From: Syntrophobacter fumaroxidans MPOB
GTDB lineage: Bacteria > Desulfobacterota > Syntrophobacteria > Syntrophobacterales > Syntrophobacteraceae
Length of the DNA: 64,000 nucleotides
NCBI RefSeq assembly: GCF_000014965.1
Contig: NC_008554.1
Span: 2,778,001 to 2,842,000 of the forward strand
Direction: 5' to 3'
Positions 45,345-54,558 of this stretch are shown piece by piece. The notes beneath the pieces are model-generated. The model was not told the DNA's origin, ran no database searches, and was given only the letters and a program-made list of their open reading frames with translations. Position 1 is the first letter of the stretch; each line of letters starts with the position of its first letter. A program made the translations under genes and the position numbers.

Positions 45345-45634
45345 TTGCCCTCCCATGCGAGAGGTCGGCCCAAGGAAGGCTTGTGGTTCCCGCGATTCGA
45401 ATGCCTTAAAATCACCAGTCGCTTTCTCATGCGAAACACTTCTTCATCGCAAAGGTTAACGTATTGTTCCGCCCCGCGATTATTCGTTGACTCCCCTGTT
45501 TTTTCAATATTACATTGATGGCCGGGTTGCCGCAATATCATGATGTTTTCAGTGTGTCCGGCAACTTGCGGGAACAGGACGACCGGGCGCGGGTCGTGTT
45601 CCGGGACGGCGACGGTGCCGCAGAGGAGGAAGCG
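45345..45634. other. Divergent promoter region, no gene seen
   Basis: AT-rich DNA between the membrane TPR gene and the SBBP gene. TTGACT near 45488 followed by TATTAC is a possible but weak promoter for the plus-strand gene. GAGGAGG before 45635 is its ribosome site. Confidence 0.4.
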
Positions 45635-47092
45635 ATGGATTTCCTGAAAAGGTCCTTGCATGGGATCGTGTTTTGCGCGTTGGCGTTGTTCCTGGCATCG
45701 GGTTGGATCGTGTCCGGAGCCGGAGCCGGCCCGGACGGGCAGGGCACCGGAGTGTCGACCGGCCTGGAAGGAGAGGACCGGCCGGCAGCGCGGCGTCCCA
45801 TGAGCCGGTCAAATCCGCAGGGGAATCCTTTGCAGGATTCGAACCAGCCTGTCGGCATCGCCGTCGATTCACAAGGCAACGCCTATGTCACGGGACAATG
45901 GGTCAATACGTCCGGCAACTCCGATTTCGCGACGATCAAGTATTCCAAAGCCGGTGCGGCGGCCTGGGTGAGACACTACAACGGCCCGGCCAAAGGCGAC
46001 GACCTTGCAGGCGGAATCGCCGTGGATTCCGCGGGAAACGCCTACGTCACGGGAGCTTCCCCAGGGACGGGCACTCAAGAGGATTTTGCGACCGTGAAGT
46101 ATTCAAGGAGCGGCGAGCAACAATGGATCAGGCGATACAACGGACCGGTATCGAGGTCCGACTGGCCGACCGGGATCGCCGTGGATTCCTCCGGCAACGC
46201 CTATGTCACGGGCGACAGCCAGGTGTCCGACACCCGGTGGGATTTCACCACGGTGAAATACGATTCGGCCGGCAAGCAACTCTGGGCGAAGCGCTACAAC
46301 GGTCCTCTCAAAGGGTCGAGCAGGCCGTCGGGCATCGCGGTGGATTCCTTCGGAAACGCCTATGTGACGGGGACATCCCAGTCAGGAGAATCGGAATTTG
46401 ATTTTGCGACTGTCAAGTACGACTCCTCCGGCAAACAGATTTGGGCCAGGCGCCACACGCGAAGCGGCAGTTCCGTCAACTACCCCGTGGGGCTGGCCGT
46501 GTCCAAGAGTTCCGTGTACGTATCGGGCGGCACTCAAGGAAGCTCCTCTTCGCAGGATTACACCACGGTGAGCTACGACAAGACGACCGGCAACCGGAAA
46601 TGGGTGAAAAATTTCGACTCGGGCACAGGGAACGATAACCCGAGCGCGGTCGCGGCCTGTGGAAACGTGGGCGCATATGTGACAGGGTCATCGGGCGACG
46701 GGGATTTCCTGACCGTCAAGTATGATTCCTCGGGCGCCCTCGTGTGGACGAAAAGGTACAACGGGCCTGCCCGCGGCTCTGACTTTGCACGGGCCATCGC
46801 CGTGGACTCGAGCGGAGCCGCCTATGTGACCGGACAATCGGACGGATCGGGCACCGGCACGGACTTTGCCACCATAAAGTACGGACCGGGGGGCAAGACG
46901 TGTTGGGTGCAGCGATTCAACGGGAAGGGGAACGGCCAGGACACCCCGAGCGCCATCGCCGTCGACAGTGCCGGGAACGTTTACGTGACGGGCCAGTCGC
47001 AATTGTCCTCCTCGGACGATTTTGGCTTCGCGACCGTCAAGTACGACTCCAGCGGCAAACGAACCTGGGTCAAATACTATTCCGGGCAATAG
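45635..47092 (+). CDS. Secreted SBBP-repeat beta-propeller protein
   Basis: A 485-residue protein with a signal peptide (FCALALFLASGWIVSGAGA) followed by eight roughly 50-residue repeats. Six keep the core IAVDSxGNAYVTG-type signature; repeats five and six are degenerate (LAVSKSSVYVSG; CGNVGAYVTG). Between cores lies DFATVKYDSSGK-W. This is the seven-bladed propeller (SBBP) pattern; eight copies might give an eight-bladed ring or a seven-bladed one with overlap. GAGGAGG is six bases before the ATG. An outer-surface binding role is inferred. Confidence 0.9.
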   Translation: MDFLKRSLHGIVFCALALFLASGWIVSGAGAGPDGQGTGVSTGLEGEDRPAARRPMSRSNPQGNPLQDSNQPVGIAVDSQGNAYVTGQWVNTSGNSDFATIKYSKAGAAAWVRHYNGPAKGDDLAGGIAVDSAGNAYVTGASPGTGTQEDFATVKYSRSGEQQWIRRYNGPVSRSDWPTGIAVDSSGNAYVTGDSQVSDTRWDFTTVKYDSAGKQLWAKRYNGPLKGSSRPSGIAVDSFGNAYVTGTSQSGESEFDFATVKYDSSGKQIWARRHTRSGSSVNYPVGLAVSKSSVYVSGGTQGSSSSQDYTTVSYDKTTGNRKWVKNFDSGTGNDNPSAVAACGNVGAYVTGSSGDGDFLTVKYDSSGALVWTKRYNGPARGSDFARAIAVDSSGAAYVTGQSDGSGTGTDFATIKYGPGGKTCWVQRFNGKGNGQDTPSAIAVDSAGNVYVTGQSQLSSSDDFGFATVKYDSSGKRTWVKYYSGQ

Positions 47093-47255
47093 TGCATCAG
47101 GCGCAGCTGCGGTATGGAATCGGCAATCCATCGATGGTTCCCCGTATTCCCCGAAATCGCGCACCCCTTCGAGATGATCCCCATCCCTTCGGGGTGCTCC
47201 GCAGCCGTAAACCGCGCCTGATCCACGATATGGCTCGGTTTGCGTCAGGCGCCGG

Positions 47256-47627
47256 TCAGGGGTTGTTCACATACCGTTTGCAGTTCGGGCAGAACAGCCT
47301 GTTGTATACGTCGTAGTAGGCGTCCGTCTTGCCGCACGAAGGGCACTGCAACCCTTGCGCCCCCGCCCCGCCCGGTCTCCCCCCGGAAAGCGCGTTCCCC
47401 CGGAGCGAGTCGCGAATCTCCGTCAGCAGAACCATCGCTTTGTTGATCTTCCAGTACCAGCATACGATTTCCCTGCAGATGAGAAAAATCACCGCGATCA
47501 CGAGCAGGAACATCATAAAGCCGTACAGACTCCCGAAGTCGAATAACGGATTCATGGCGGCCGCATGACCCCATTGGGGCAACAGTGCGAAAAGAACGGC
47601 AAGAGAGAGTGAAACAACAGCTTTCAT
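47256..47627 (-). CDS. Membrane protein with zinc-ribbon tail
   Basis: The 123-residue protein has a signal-like first helix (MKAVVSLSLAVLFALLPQWG), a second helix (about 34-52), then a charged stretch and a Gly-rich linker. A C-terminal zinc ribbon follows, with CPSCGK and CPNCKR about 17 residues apart. ATG 47627 has GAGGAG six bases upstream. Predicted topology places the zinc ribbon in the cytoplasm if the first helix is cleaved or exported. No exact family is recognised. It is convergent with the SBBP gene. Confidence 0.75.
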   Translation of the reverse strand: MKAVVSLSLAVLFALLPQWGHAAAMNPLFDFGSLYGFMMFLLVIAVIFLICREIVCWYWKINKAMVLLTEIRDSLRGNALSGGRPGGAGAQGLQCPSCGKTDAYYDVYNRLFCPNCKRYVNNP

Positions 47628-47799
47628 TCGAATCTCCTCGTCGGTTTGATGTTTCAACGACTCACCTGATCAAAACCAAGACCCTCCTCAACCTCACCCG
47701 TCGGACCAACACGCTTTGTCCACCGGACTTCGCCCGCGCTCGGCTCCCCCCTCACAAATTCATGTCCCCGGAGCAATTCGCGTTCGAGACGCTACAACA

Positions 47800-48000
47800 C
47801 CAGGTCCCCAGGCTGCGCGGCGGGCCATGCCCCGTCTCCGCGTCGGAAAGATCGTCCGCGGGAGTGCGCCGGTCGGACACATAAAAGGGAAAAGCTTCAT
47901 GCCCTCCCGTCAGCAATACCGTCTTGAGCACAATCGCCATGGCGCCGGCGTCACCCGCGAAGCTTGGAAACAGGCTCATCCGATAGCTTCATTTCCACAC
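47800..48000 (+). repeat. Dispersed intergenic repeat, copy F
   Basis: It starts CCCCAGGCTGCGCGGCGGGC, continues with the GATCGTCCGCGGGAGTGCGC and TCATGCCCTCCCG stretches, and ends with CGCCATGGCGCCGGCGTCAC and CACCCGCGAAGCTTGGAAAC. It is more diverged than copies B, C and D. Confidence 0.8.
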
Positions 48001-48850
48001 AAGCTCCTATCAGGATTCCCTCCACGCGAACGGACACTCCTTCGAAGGCCATGACTATTATTGATGGATATAGTTTATTGTGTATCATGAACTACGCTTT
48101 ATTGGTCAAGTCTAATATCAATATATATAGAATGTCATGTCAACAAAAATCATCAATGAATATGACTATATTCTATATTTTCATAATTCCAATTCCTTAG
48201 AAAGCAGGCACTAAATATTCCTACTCTAATCACGGAATAGGAATCCTTTTACTTTCCACCTTGGATCTTCAAGTTGATTCCATCATAACAGGACAGGGAT
48301 CTCGTTCCTTTTCTTCCGGTAAAAAAATAAGGGGGCCCGCGAAGCAATGGAACGCACGCCGAGCGTCAATGCCGTTCGGCAGGCCGGACAAGCGAACGGT
48401 TCGGCTCCACGGCGGGAAGAACCCATCCCGCTACGCTTCACTTCGGCGAAGTCGGGTGGGCGGACTTCCGCAGTATCGGATTCCACGGATGCAGAGGCGG
48501 GGATTCAACCGGGAACCCGCTTGACATCCGTACGATTTGCAATGAGGATACGTGACGGACGGCCGTTCCGGCGGTTGAGACCGCTTTTGAGCAGGGTTGA
48601 GTCGACCGTCTCCGCTCCGGCTTTCGACAATCCCCGGGCGGGAAGAACCGCCCCTGGCGATCAATGGGCTTCCAACGCGGCAGCCCGATGCTTCTTCAGT
48701 TTCGCGTTCCGGGAGCCGATTGAGTGTCAGGAATGACAACGGCGCCTCGCGCATGGGAAAGCGCGGAAACGGGTCATTCGGGCAAGGAACGGAGCGTGAG
48801 CGGGGGAGGTCTTGTGTCCTGCGGAAACCCTATTGAAAGAGGAGATTGCG
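48001..48850. other. Intergenic region with an AT-rich patch, no gene seen
   Basis: Positions about 48040-48330 are strikingly AT-rich for this genome, with many ATAT and TATT stretches and no credible frame. The part 48340-48800 returns to high GC with palindromic pieces (CTTCGGCGAAG). Coding here is not supported. The only usable element is the AGAGGAG site just before 48851. Confidence 0.5.
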
Positions 48851-49054
48851 ATGCCCTACGTGAACATCAAGATCACCAGAGAGGGTGCTACGGCGGAACA
48901 GAAGGCCCGCCTCATCAAGGGAGTGACGAGTCTCCTTTCGGATATTCTGGGGAAGAACCCTCAGACGACGGTTGTCGTGATCGAAGAAGTGGACACCGAC
49001 AACTGGGGCATAGGAGGCGAGACGGTAACGGTCAGGCGGCGCACGGGCCGTTAG
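48851..49054 (+). CDS. 4-oxalocrotonate tautomerase family protein
   Basis: A 67-residue protein of the small tautomerase superfamily. After removal of Met it starts with Pro1 (MPYVNIKITREG), the catalytic base, followed by the usual EQKARLIKGVTSLL helix and a beta-alpha-beta fold. It should form hexamers. The ATG is seven bases after AGAGGAG. Substrate is unknown, and no aromatic-degradation genes lie beside it. Confidence 0.9.
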   Translation: MPYVNIKITREGATAEQKARLIKGVTSLLSDILGKNPQTTVVVIEEVDTDNWGIGGETVTVRRRTGR

Positions 49055-49186
49055 CCGCACGCGGCCTCGCCGCTGCGGCGTCTTCGGGGGAGCGGATGCG
49101 CATTGCGGGAGTCGCTGCCCGCCGTGTGGAATCCGCTCGCGGGACGGCGGCACATCTGCAACGGAATGCTCGACCAGGGTGCAATC

Positions 49187-51010
49187 ATGGCCACAATGAT
49201 TCCGCACGACATCGACGAATTCACCACGGAAGGCGAACGCAAGTTTTACAGTTTCCTGGAAACGTTCGCAAAGCCGGACCGTGAGTTCACCACGTGGTAT
49301 CTCCCCGACATCGCCGGGAAAGAACCGGATTTCATCCTCTACTGCGAGGAGATCGGCCTGATCGTCTTTGAGGTCAAGGACTGGGAGCTGAGCCAGATTC
49401 TGGAAGCGAACCCGTCCAGCTTCAAACTGCGCATGGGCAAGGCCACCAAGAGCCTGAAGAGTCCTCTTCACCAGGCTCGCGAGTATCTCAACTCCCTCAA
49501 GGACAGGCTGAAAGCCGACGGCAGGCTGTTGTCGACGGATGCGGCACATTACGGCAACCCCAAGGTCCCGATCGACTACGGGGTGGTTTTCCCGAACATC
49601 CGCAAGGACGAATACTGCCGGCGTGGACTGGACAGGGTGATCAACCTCAACCGCGTCTTTCTTTGGGACGACCTGCACGCGAGCTCGGAAATCTGCCTGG
49701 ACGGCAGCGGCAGGTGTTTCCGCAGGAAGCTCCGGGACATGTTTCCGCCCAGGTTCCGCTTCAGCATCACCCGGGCGGAATACAATCACCTGAAGCATCT
49801 GCTTTTCCCCGTGGTCCGCATCACTCAACCGGAACGGGATGCGTGCGCCTATGTGGATCCTTCCAGGCGGTTGAATGTGCTCGACGACCGCCAGGAAGCC
49901 CTCGCACGGAGGTTCGCTCCGGGCCGGCACATCATCACGGGACCCCCGGGAAGCGGGAAGACCCTCATCCTGGTTCACAAGGCGGTGTTCCTGAGGCTCT
50001 ACAGGCAGGACGTCAAGAACATGCTCTTCGTCTGCCACAACGCTTCTCTCGTCAATTACGTCAAGCGGCTGCTTTCGGAGAAGAAAGCGGGGTTCGGACC
50101 GGGCGGGGTCGAGGTCTGCCATTTCTTCGAGCTTTGTTCGAAGATCCTCGGGGAAGAAATTCGCTTCGACAGTGCGGACAAGAGCTATTACGAGCTTGTG
50201 GTCGAGGAGACCCTTGCGCGCCAGCGGACCGAAGGAGTGAAGTACGATGCCGTTCTGGTCGACGAAGGCCAGGATTTCACCCCGGCTATGGGCAAGGTGA
50301 TCGTCAATCTGCTCGATCCCGACTCGAATGATCTGACCGTGGCCCTCGATGAAGGACAAAGCCTGTACGGCGAGGGCGCGTTCTGGGATGTTCCGGAAAA
50401 CGGGACAAAGGTCCGCATCGATCGGGTCGGTTCATCCTACCGTTTCACCAGCGAAATAAGGCAGTTTGCGTTCGGCTTCATGAAGTATGAGAATGCCGGC
50501 GAATCGGCGCTCCCGCCCGAATGCGCGGTTCATGGGCCAAAACCCGTCATGACCCGGATGGGGGACATCGGAGAGCTGGTTTTTCACGTGGCGGACATGA
50601 TCAAGGCATTGCACGCCTGTGGGGAATATCCCCTGTCGGAAATGGCCGTTCTCTATTCCGTGCGGTTCACCCGGGATGCGAAAGGAGAGCGGGTTTCATT
50701 GCCCGAGCTGCTCATCGGGGCGCTGGAATCCAGGGGCATCATCGCCGACTGGACCACGGAAAACTACAGCGCCAGGCGTTCCTACGACATTTCGACCGAC
50801 AGGGTATGCGTATCGGCCATCCACGGTGCCCGGGGCCTCGACTGGGCCTGCGTTTTTCTGCTCGGTCTGGACGAACTGGCACCGGACATCGGGCTGACGG
50901 ATCGCGCCCGGCGATACGCCTTCGTGGGGATGACGAGAGCGCGCCACAGGCTGTGCATCCCTTATGTCCGCAGGAACTCGCTGATCAGGAACATGTCGAC
51001 CTGTCTTTAG
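49187..51010 (+). CDS. NERD-domain UvrD-family DNA helicase
   Basis: The 607-residue protein has an N-terminal nuclease-related domain (NERD; PDFILYCEEIGLIVFEVKDW with the Asp, Glu and Lys of the nuclease-like site). A superfamily 1 helicase core follows, with Walker A GPPGSGKT (about residue 255), Walker B VDEGQDF, motif III-type LDEGQSLY, and motif VI RYAFVGMTRARHRL. Such fusions are thought to act on DNA ends or damaged DNA; a defence role has also been proposed for some. ATG 49187 was chosen with an AGGG site; ATG 49166 is an alternative. It stands near the tautomerase but function is not linked. Confidence 0.9.
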   Translation: MATMIPHDIDEFTTEGERKFYSFLETFAKPDREFTTWYLPDIAGKEPDFILYCEEIGLIVFEVKDWELSQILEANPSSFKLRMGKATKSLKSPLHQAREYLNSLKDRLKADGRLLSTDAAHYGNPKVPIDYGVVFPNIRKDEYCRRGLDRVINLNRVFLWDDLHASSEICLDGSGRCFRRKLRDMFPPRFRFSITRAEYNHLKHLLFPVVRITQPERDACAYVDPSRRLNVLDDRQEALARRFAPGRHIITGPPGSGKTLILVHKAVFLRLYRQDVKNMLFVCHNASLVNYVKRLLSEKKAGFGPGGVEVCHFFELCSKILGEEIRFDSADKSYYELVVEETLARQRTEGVKYDAVLVDEGQDFTPAMGKVIVNLLDPDSNDLTVALDEGQSLYGEGAFWDVPENGTKVRIDRVGSSYRFTSEIRQFAFGFMKYENAGESALPPECAVHGPKPVMTRMGDIGELVFHVADMIKALHACGEYPLSEMAVLYSVRFTRDAKGERVSLPELLIGALESRGIIADWTTENYSARRSYDISTDRVCVSAIHGARGLDWACVFLLGLDELAPDIGLTDRARRYAFVGMTRARHRLCIPYVRRNSLIRNMSTCL

Positions 51011-51097
51011 GACACGGCTGTGGGAAAGAGCGCCTGAGGCCGACGGTCCTCCGAGCCTTCCCGGCGGCGCGGGCGGCGCCTTCGGGGCGATGTCCGC

Positions 51098-51781
51098 TCA
51101 GGGCTTGCGGACAAAATCGGGGTAGAGCAGCCGCATGCACTCCGGACAGATGGAATGCGTGAACTCCGCCTCGGTGTGGTCTTTCACGTAACTCTCAATG
51201 TCCACCCAGGAATCCTGCCTGTCGTAGGGCGCATCTTTCTTGCGAATCTTCTTGCAATTGGCGCAGATGGGAAGAAACCCCCGCAACGTCTTGATTTCTC
51301 TCAGCGCATTCTGCAGCTCCTCGTTGAGGACGATCAGGTCGTTGGTCCTTTCAGCAAGCTCCTGATAAGCCAGCTGGATTTCGTCCCTCGCCCTTTTCAG
51401 TTCGAGATGCGCATGCACTCGAGCCAGCAGCTCCTCGGAATTGAAAGGCTTTGTCACATAGTCGGTCCCCCCGGCCTGAAACCCCTTGACGATGTCCTCC
51501 TCATCGGTCTTGGCGGTCAGGAAGATGATCGGAATGGCCTGACCGTCCGGAAGCTCGCGGATTTTGCGGCAGACCTCGAAGCCATCCATCTCCGGCATCA
51601 TCACATCAAGAAGAATGAGATCGTAGTCGTCGGCAAAGACCATATCGAGCGCCTGCGTGCCGCTGGTGGCAAAGGAAAGGGAATAGCCGTCCCGGCGCAG
51701 AATATTCCCGAGTACTTGAATATTCTTGGAAATATCATCCACGATCAGAATGTTGCACTGCCCGTTGTGGATCCTGCTCAC
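51098..51781 (-). CDS. Response regulator with coiled coil and Cys-pair tail
   Basis: A 227-residue receiver protein without a DNA-binding domain. The receiver holds the Asp of LILLDVMMPEMDG and Lys of VTKPF. A coiled coil (about 115-165) follows, and the tail contains CANCKKIRKK and CPECMRLLYPDF, two Cys pairs that may bind metal. This tail is widespread in deltaproteobacterial sensor outputs. GTG 51781 with AAAGGAG is the best start; an earlier GTG has a poorly spaced site. It is last in the binding-protein/hybrid-kinase operon, so it is probably the kinase's partner. Confidence 0.87.
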   Translation of the reverse strand: MSRIHNGQCNILIVDDISKNIQVLGNILRRDGYSLSFATSGTQALDMVFADDYDLILLDVMMPEMDGFEVCRKIRELPDGQAIPIIFLTAKTDEEDIVKGFQAGGTDYVTKPFNSEELLARVHAHLELKRARDEIQLAYQELAERTNDLIVLNEELQNALREIKTLRGFLPICANCKKIRKKDAPYDRQDSWVDIESYVKDHTEAEFTHSICPECMRLLYPDFVRKP

Positions 51782-51804
51782 CCCCGCTCCTTTGCAGACA
51801 GAGC

Positions 51805-54417
51805 TCACTTCCTGACGCCGGCCACGAACTCGGGATACGCGTCGAGCGCCCGGCGGATGTTTTCAACGTCGAAACCGGCCGTATGAAACAACAGATTGTC
51901 GGCATATGTCGAAAGATAGCTCACTCCGTAGCGGTCGCCCAGCGCCTTGATGCGGCAGCCGAAGTCTTCGATTTCCGAGATGTGCTGCTTGCGGCTGACG
52001 ATCTCCCAGCGATCCATCAGCTCATTCTCCAGAAAAGCGACGATTTCATCCCTGACATGTTCCGGCAGCGACGAGACGGAATCCGCGGATGCGAGGCCGG
52101 AAGCCTGGGGACGTTTCGCCGGAATCGTCCGCGCTTTCCGATCATGGATGAACTGGTGCAGTTCCTTAAGGAGTTCCGGCTTGCTGAAAGGCCTGACCAG
52201 CCACCCGTCGAACCCGCTCCTCTCGAGGCGCTCGATCTCTTCCTTCATGCCCGAGGCCGTCAGAGCGACAACGGGAATGCGCCTTGTTCCGGGATTTCTG
52301 CGGAGTCGCCGCAGCGCCTGATAGCCGTCCATCCCGGGCATCCTGATGTCCATCAGGATGAGGTCGGGGTTCGCGGTCTCGGCGGCCTGCAGAGCCGTTT
52401 GCCCATTGTCCGCCTCGATGACTTCGACCCGGGTGTTCTGCAGGAATTCCTTCACGAGTTTGCGGTTGAGGTCGAGGTCGTCCACCACGAGCACCTTTGC
52501 CTTGTCCAGCAGGATCGAATCGACATCGGACGTTTCGGCCTGTTCGGCCCGGTCAGTCTCGGCCGCCTCAGACACATCCGGAAGACGGATTTCGAATACG
52601 CTTCCGGCACCGGGGCGACTTTGCACGGAGATCGTTCCCCCGAGCATTTCCACCAGGCTCTTGGAGATGGTGAGGCCCAGCCCCGTGCCGCCATACACGC
52701 GCGCTCTCTGCCCGGATTGCTGTCGAAACGACTCGAATATCCGGTTGTGAGCCTCCGGCTGGATCCCCATTCCCGTGTCCTCGACAACCATCACCAGGCA
52801 GAAGCTCCCATCGCCCGCCCCCGCTTCCCTCCAGGCCGAAAGCCTGATCCAGCCGCTTTCGGTGAACCGCAGAGCGTTTCCCACCAGGTTGAAGAGGATC
52901 TGCCTCAACCGCACCTCGTCCAGGAGCACGCATTCCGGAACATCGGAGGCGATGGACGTGATGAACTGCAGACCCTTGTCCTGTATGATCCAGGAAAAGA
53001 CCTTCTCCAGATCGACAAAGACGGAGCGGAGCACCACGGGTTCATATTGGATTTCCATCTTCCCCGCCTCGATTTTCGACAGGTCGAGGATATCGTTGAT
53101 GAGCGACATCAGATTTTTCCCGCTCGACTGGATCGATTGAAGATAGTTCTTCTGGCGCGGGTCGGTGATCAGAGGGCTGAGGAGCGACGTGAAACCGAGA
53201 ATGGCATTCATCGGCGTCCTGATTTCATGGCTCATGTTCGCCAGGAACTCGCTCTTTGCCTTGCTGGCGGCCTCGGCCGTGTCCTTTGCCCGTTCGGCCT
53301 TCTCCTTTTCCCTGCGTTCCGTGACGTCGACCAGCAGCCCTTCATAATAATAACCTCCACCGCTCGTCCCGGGCACTCTTCGGGCCGAAGCGGACACCCA
53401 CACGGTGCTGCGGTCCTTGCGATACAGCTCGGTCTCGAACCCGACGATGCGCCCCTGCTCGGCCAACACGCGCTCGAATTCCTCGTGGTCCTTCGGTCTG
53501 ACGTAGAGCTGCCGGCCGATATCGGTCACGCTGGTCAGCAGTTCCTTCTCGGAGGCATATCCCAGCATTCGGACCATGGAAGGATTCACCGTCAGGAAAT
53601 GGCCCTTGCCGGGGGTACGTTGAAAGATGGCTTCCGTTGCATTCTCGAAGATGCCGCGGTACTTCTCCTCCGCCTGCTGGAGCGCCACCTGGCTTCTCTC
53701 GAGGTCCACCGACATTTCGTTGAAGACACGCCCCACGTCGCCGATTTCATCGCCCGAAGGCAGGTGCACCGTCTCGCCCAGGTGTCCCTTCTGGAGCTTG
53801 AGGATCGCTTCGCGAAGCAGCGACATGGGCCTTGTGACGAAGCGCGTGAGCAGGAAGTTGAGAAGGCCCGACATGAGGACCAGGATCGTCACCAGCAACA
53901 CCACGAAGATCATGACGAAGGACTGGGTTTCTCTCTCCAGCCCTGAAACGTCGTAGTAGAGCCGTATGTACCCCACCGGCATTCCGATGACCCCAATCTG
54001 TCGTGTGTAGACTCCCAGTGAGGGGAACCGGGGGGTGCGGTACCTGGGCAGCAGAGTGGACGATTCGGAGAGGGCCCGACGTTCCGAGCCTTTCATGGGA
54101 ACGGCGAAAGCGTCCTCCGTGGCCAGGAAAACCTGGCCGTCCGGAAGGCACACCGTTATTCCGACAATTCCTTCGACCTTCAGCATGTCCTGCAGCGACG
54201 CCGCGAGCGCCTTCTTCTGCCCGGCGAACAGCTCATTGGCGAGGTCTTCGCGCTTTTGATGGAACACGGTGTCCAGCAGCAGAAAAATCTTTTTTTCATA
54301 GGCGGCGTGGCGGCTCATCTCGAAAGGATAGAGAATCGCAAAGGAAAGGACGGCGATCAGGGCGGAAGTCCCCAGAATAGCCGCACTGATTTTGAAACGC
54401 AGACTTCGGATCTTCAT
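51805..54417 (-). CDS. Hybrid sensor histidine kinase (HAMP-PAS-HisKA-HATPase-REC)
   Basis: The 870-residue protein has a signal/membrane helix (about 10-30), a periplasmic domain to about 170, a second helix, HAMP, then PAS (about 260-370) and HisKA with the His of FLANMSHEIRTPMN. HATPase carries FNLVGNALRF, VEDTGMGI and GGTGLGLTIS. The receiver has LILMDIRMPGMDG, but the usual Lys-Pro of the active site reads Arg-Pro (WLVRPFS). A helical C-terminal domain of about 85 residues follows. It lies 141 bases after a binding-protein gene and before a response regulator. ATG 54417 is used; a GTG lies 19 codons earlier. Confidence 0.9.
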   Translation of the reverse strand: MKIRSLRFKISAAILGTSALIAVLSFAILYPFEMSRHAAYEKKIFLLLDTVFHQKREDLANELFAGQKKALAASLQDMLKVEGIVGITVCLPDGQVFLATEDAFAVPMKGSERRALSESSTLLPRYRTPRFPSLGVYTRQIGVIGMPVGYIRLYYDVSGLERETQSFVMIFVVLLVTILVLMSGLLNFLLTRFVTRPMSLLREAILKLQKGHLGETVHLPSGDEIGDVGRVFNEMSVDLERSQVALQQAEEKYRGIFENATEAIFQRTPGKGHFLTVNPSMVRMLGYASEKELLTSVTDIGRQLYVRPKDHEEFERVLAEQGRIVGFETELYRKDRSTVWVSASARRVPGTSGGGYYYEGLLVDVTERREKEKAERAKDTAEAASKAKSEFLANMSHEIRTPMNAILGFTSLLSPLITDPRQKNYLQSIQSSGKNLMSLINDILDLSKIEAGKMEIQYEPVVLRSVFVDLEKVFSWIIQDKGLQFITSIASDVPECVLLDEVRLRQILFNLVGNALRFTESGWIRLSAWREAGAGDGSFCLVMVVEDTGMGIQPEAHNRIFESFRQQSGQRARVYGGTGLGLTISKSLVEMLGGTISVQSRPGAGSVFEIRLPDVSEAAETDRAEQAETSDVDSILLDKAKVLVVDDLDLNRKLVKEFLQNTRVEVIEADNGQTALQAAETANPDLILMDIRMPGMDGYQALRRLRRNPGTRRIPVVALTASGMKEEIERLERSGFDGWLVRPFSKPELLKELHQFIHDRKARTIPAKRPQASGLASADSVSSLPEHVRDEIVAFLENELMDRWEIVSRKQHISEIEDFGCRIKALGDRYGVSYLSTYADNLLFHTAGFDVENIRRALDAYPEFVAGVRK

Positions 54418-54558
54418 CCACACCCTCGGAAAGGAGAACCGGGCAACTCCCGCCTTCGCGCCGGCAAGCTTCACGGCGCGGAGGCCCTACGCGAAACCGG
54501 CGACGCCCTCCGCGCCGATTGCAGCCGAGCGCCCTCCCCGGCTACCGGGGCGGCAGCA

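Noticed and set aside
48347-48736. 129-codon frame and an opposite 107-codon frame
   Set aside because: Two overlapping frames on opposite strands without ribosome sites or domains; palindromic DNA explains the openness.
48830-50359. Long minus-strand frame opposite the NERD helicase
   Set aside because: It is the mirror of a well-conserved helicase frame and has no start site or domain.
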